Shown: positions 15,220 to 17,653 of the stretch, one piece after another
Layout: every line of letters starts with the position of its first letter
How positions within the stretch are numbered: position 1 is the first letter of the stretch
Origin: Candidatus Sumerlaeota bacterium
GTDB taxonomy: Bacteria > Sumerlaeota > Sumerlaeia > JAFGJS01
Direction of reading: 5' to 3'
Assembly (NCBI GenBank): GCA_016928995.1
Contig: JAFGJS010000052.1
Coordinates: 1-17,653, forward strand
Length of the DNA: 17,653 nucleotides
Position numbers and translations under genes: made by a program
The notes under the pieces: model-generated
What the model saw: the letters and a program-made list of their open reading frames with translations, nothing else
The model's database searches: none
Told to the model about the DNA's origin: nothing

Positions 15220-15945
15220 CAGTTCTTGGATGCGCACAGGGCGGCTGAAATTTTTAAACGTCACGCTCTTGATTTTACCACGAACGAATTCCTGGGCGTA
15301 TTGCTCCGCTGTGGCCGCCGTGGCCGCCGCGCCCGACTTGGCTTGTTCATCCGCCCAGTTCATCGTCAGGAAGCCCAGGTTCACCGTCTCCCCCATGATA
15401 TCGGGTCGCGCATAATCCGGATGCCCGATCTTGCCGAGATAAATCTCGCCGCTGCTCAGGCCGATCTTCAGCATCTTCGGCTCGCTGATCAGTTCCCGCG
15501 CCAGACGCGCGGCCTCCAGCGCGCGCAAGGCGTGATGCAATCCGGAAAAAAAACAGAGAAATTCATCGCCCATGTATTTGATCGGCACACCGTCGTGACG
15601 CAGAGCCGCCTCGCTGACCTGGTACAAAATCCCATTGGCCCAGGCGGCATAGTCCCGCGGCGGCATGCCGACCGACTTGCCATACGCCCCATGCAGGCTT
15701 GAGACGAATACCGTAGCCTCGAACACGTCCAGATCCTGATCATACGCCCCCAGCAGCCAGTCCAGCGACACGCCCAGCAACTTGGAGAGCGTCGGCAGCA
15801 GCGTGATATCCGGACCGTTCTCGCCGCGCTCCCATTTCGACACCGCCTGCGGACTGATCTGCAACGCATGCGCAATGTCGTTTTGCTTCAAGCCGCGCTT
15901 CTCGCGCGACTCCCGGATCCGCCGCCCCAAATCCGCCAGCAACAT
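15211..15945 (-). CDS. XRE-type HTH regulator fused to a degenerate class III nucleotidyl cyclase domain
   Basis: A 244-residue protein. Residues about 5-64 are an XRE/Cro-type helix-turn-helix (LGRRIRESREKRGLKQNDIA, then ISPQAVSKWERGENGPD and LSKLLGVSLDWLLG). Residues about 75-235 resemble a class III adenylate/guanylate cyclase domain: IKYMGDEFLCFF (Lys123, Asp127), IGLSSGEIYLGKIG, then RPDIMGETVNL (Asp182, Asn189). Spacing matches mycobacterial Rv1625c: metal Asp to Asp 44, Lys to Asp 4, Asp to Asn 7. But the first metal Asp is Ser83 and the transition-state Arg is Leu193, so catalysis is unlikely; the domain may sense a nucleotide. The start ATG has GAGGA 6 bases upstream. It lies 39 bases after the rhodanese gene and is probably co-transcribed with it. 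Confidence 0.8.
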   Translation of the reverse strand: MLLADLGRRIRESREKRGLKQNDIAHALQISPQAVSKWERGENGPDITLLPTLSKLLGVSLDWLLGAYDQDLDVFEATVFVSSLHGAYGKSVGMPPRDYAAWANGILYQVSEAALRHDGVPIKYMGDEFLCFFSGLHHALRALEAARLARELISEPKMLKIGLSSGEIYLGKIGHPDYARPDIMGETVNLGFLTMNWADEQAKSGAAATAATAEQYAQEFVRGKIKSVTFKNFSRPVRIQELAI

Positions 15946-15984
15946 GACTCGTCCTCGCTTTCTCGGCTGCGTTGAATGACAACG

Positions 15985-17046
15985 TCAGATTTCCGTGCTC
16001 CCTGGAGTGCGCCGGGGCTGCGCGTTCGGGCGCGCGGGAGCGATGCGATGCTTGGGCAATTCCGCGCCCTGGCGCAACACGGGCAGCCGCTCATCCGCCG
16101 ACCATTCGATCCAGCTGTGCTCATAGACGCTGACGTTGTTAAACCCCATCGCAACGAGCGTATAGGCCGCGAGAAACGCCCGGCTTCCGTCGTGACTGTA
16201 AACGCAAACGCGCTTGCCTTTTGAAATCCCGGCTTTGTCCAGCAACCGCGAGAGTTCCGAATAGTAGCGCAGCTGGTAATGCCCATACTCGCGAAAGATA
16301 TTTTCGAGCGGAAAGTTCACCGCGCCGCGGATGTGTCCAGCGCGCATGACATGCGGCAAAATCACCTCGCCCTTGTATTCCTCTTCCGTCCGGCAATCCC
16401 AAAGCACGAAATCCTCCGGCTGATCGCGCACCTCGGCCAGCAAGCGGTCACGGGTCCACAGCGCCTCCATCCGCGGATTCGCTGTGTAGCTGGCCGGCTC
16501 GCGGAAGGCGGTGTTGAAATCCACCGGGAGTCCCGCGTCGATCCAAAATTCCATCACATCCCCGTCCACCACGTGCAGTTTTTCATGCCCCAGCCAATAA
16601 AGAACGTATGCCGCAAAAAGACTCTCATATGACTCGCTAGGATTTCCGTACACGTAAATATCGTTTTCCGGCGTGACGCCGAAAAGGCCGAGCATCGACT
16701 CATAACGCCCGGCGCTCCAGACCGCATCCGGCGATTGATTCAGACGATACATAAAGAAATTCGGCTCGCCCTCGCGCCACTTTGCGATCGGCATATTCAC
16801 CGCACCCGGCAGATGGCCCTCCTTGTACTTCTCCGCGGCTCGCCCGTCGATTAAAACAACTGAAGGATCGGTGTAACGATGCCGCAATTCTTCGGCACTG
16901 ACAAACATCCCTGATCGGGGAAACGCGTCAAAACCGGTCTTCAGCGGCAATCCATACGGCCCGCGACTCGTGGCGGCGCACGAGCATAAAATCAATCCAG
17001 TGGCCAGCAATGCGCCGATGTTAAGATACATCCGTGTTCGCTTCAT
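15985..17046 (-). CDS. Double-rhodanese lipoprotein lacking the catalytic cysteine
   Basis: A 353-residue protein with an N-terminal signal (MKRTRMYLNIGALLATGLIL) and lipobox LCSC (Cys23), so probably a membrane-anchored lipoprotein. Two rhodanese domains follow: about 45-180 (VVLIDGRAAEKYKEGHLPGA, YVYGNPSESYES) and about 195-330 (DFVLWDCRTEEEYKGEV, AGHIRGAVNFP, YSHDGSRAFLAAYTL, SWIEWSADERLP). As in other SseA-like two-domain sulfurtransferases the first domain lacks the Cys. Unusually, the second active loop also has Ser284 where the catalytic Cys belongs (YSHDGSRA). Codon AGT differs from TGT by one base. A role in binding or sensing is more likely than sulfur transfer. ATG 17046 has GAGAGG upstream; a longer reading to 17166 would bury the signal peptide. 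Confidence 0.85.
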   Translation of the reverse strand: MKRTRMYLNIGALLATGLILCSCAATSRGPYGLPLKTGFDAFPRSGMFVSAEELRHRYTDPSVVLIDGRAAEKYKEGHLPGAVNMPIAKWREGEPNFFMYRLNQSPDAVWSAGRYESMLGLFGVTPENDIYVYGNPSESYESLFAAYVLYWLGHEKLHVVDGDVMEFWIDAGLPVDFNTAFREPASYTANPRMEALWTRDRLLAEVRDQPEDFVLWDCRTEEEYKGEVILPHVMRAGHIRGAVNFPLENIFREYGHYQLRYYSELSRLLDKAGISKGKRVCVYSHDGSRAFLAAYTLVAMGFNNVSVYEHSWIEWSADERLPVLRQGAELPKHRIAPARPNAQPRRTPGSTEI

Positions 17047-17205
17047 GACGACCGCCTCTCCAAAGATAGGCCTATTCCCCGAATTCCGCGCAGCACAGTC
17101 CGCGCCGCCCGGCGATGGAAATCCCTCATGCAATTGAAACCTAGACCAATCACACGAGGCAGGCAATAAGAAAGAACAGCGCCTTTGCCGATCGCCGAAG
17201 AATGC

Positions 17206-17505
17206 TCAAGCTTCATTGGCTTTCTGCTCCGCGCCATCCGTTTTCGCGTTCTTTCTTCTACGCCGGCGTTTTTTCGGCTGCTCTTCGTCCTTCAGCGCAT
17301 TATGCACGCGCATCTTGACCGCCATCAGCGTGTAACGCTCGTCAAAAATCCGTTGGATCGAATCACAGATCCAATCGTAGGAATAACCGTTGACCTTCAG
17401 CAGCACCATTGTCCGCGTGATTCGCTCCTGCCGGTCTTCTTGCACGGCCTGCACAATCCTCTGTTCCACTTCCCTGCCTGCTTTTTCCACGATCTCCCGA
17501 ACCAT
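17206..17505 (-). CDS. Small basic protein, possible sigma-region-4-like HTH
   Basis: A 99-residue protein. ATG 17505 is set by a near-perfect AGGAGG 7 bases upstream; an earlier in-frame ATG at 17568 has none. Residues 1-35 are a charged helix (MVREIVEKAGREVEQRIVQ). Residues about 39-72 (NGYSYDWICDSIQRIFDER, then MAVKMRVHNALK) resemble the pattern GxSyeeIaexl ... tVKxRlhrA of sigma-70 region 4 helix-turn-helix domains. The tail PKKRRRRRKNAK is highly basic and suits nucleic acid binding. I do not recognise a named family. It is the first gene of the minus-strand block; 159 bases separate it from the rhodanese gene, so co-transcription is uncertain. Confidence 0.65.
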   Translation of the reverse strand: MVREIVEKAGREVEQRIVQAVQEDRQERITRTMVLLKVNGYSYDWICDSIQRIFDERYTLMAVKMRVHNALKDEEQPKKRRRRRKNAKTDGAEQKANEA

Positions 17506-17616
17506 TGAAAATCCTCCTGTGATCAAATCCAGCGGCTGGCGGCCGGCGGTCGCGTTTTTGAGTCTCATGAGCTAATTTAAAAATAGGCCAAACGTCGAAT
17601 TTTAAAGACATCAATT

Positions 17617-17652
17617 GGAGAGTCTGCTTGATTCAGCCCCAGCCTTACGCCA
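17617..17652 (+). repeat. Direct repeat, right copy, bordering the three-gene block
   Basis: GGAGAGTCTGCTTG (17617-17630), 6 bases, then CCCCAGCCTTA (17637-17647) and CGCCA. The first block differs from the left copy by two transitions and the second is exact. The window ends here, so its full extent is unknown. Confidence 0.45.
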
Positions 17653-17653
17653 A

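Overview
The window looks like a chromosomal piece of an uncultured, GC-rich (about 60% by eye), Gram-negative-type bacterium. Three predicted lipoproteins, a type IV pilin-like prepilin and a PilB/GspE ATPase point to a diderm cell envelope. The prepilin style (FTLIELLIVV, then NFLEFQTRAKVSRAMADMRS) and the many palindromic intergenic repeats remind me of environmental PVC-type or deep-branching lineages such as Lentisphaerae/Kiritimatiellae, Hydrogenedentota or Sumerlaeota. That placement is inference from memory and is not secure.

Layout: (1) 1-1835, plus strand: a small coiled-coil/membrane protein, a small putative lipoprotein and a tail-hub-like protein. This looks like the end of a phage or phage-tail-like cluster and holds a pair of REP-like hairpins. 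(2) 1872-2438, minus: an acidic, AT-richer putative lipoprotein. (3) 2587-8720, plus: a complete late biotin pathway, bioB, bioF, bioH-like, bioC, bioD, bioA. bioB is preceded by a striking nested palindrome overlapping a candidate promoter. A composite inverted repeat separates bioB from bioF. From bioF to bioA every gene overlaps the next by 4-8 bases, so translation is probably coupled. (4) 8802-9541, plus: a prepilin with its own good promoter. (5) 9681-11868, minus: obgE then proB, overlapping. (6) 11869-12334: about 470 bases without a gene, holding a hexamer-periodic repeat, a nested inverted repeat and a strong promoter. (7) 12335-15158, plus: a stand-alone MshEN/GspE-N protein followed by a full PilB/GspE-type ATPase with a related N-terminal domain. 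(8) 15211-17505, minus: an XRE-HTH protein fused to a degenerate class III cyclase domain, a double-rhodanese lipoprotein with Ser in place of the catalytic Cys, and a small basic protein. This block is bracketed by a direct repeat.

How the genes fit together: BioC and BioH would make and release the pimeloyl-ACP precursor, and BioF, BioA, BioD and BioB would convert it to biotin. The prepilin and PilB/MshEN pair belong to a type IV pilus or type II secretion machine. ObgE (ribosome/GTP signalling) and ProB (first step of proline synthesis) are housekeeping. The three-gene block at the right end is the least ordinary part: a predicted DNA-binding, nucleotide-sensing regulator next to a catalytically dead, membrane-anchored rhodanese.
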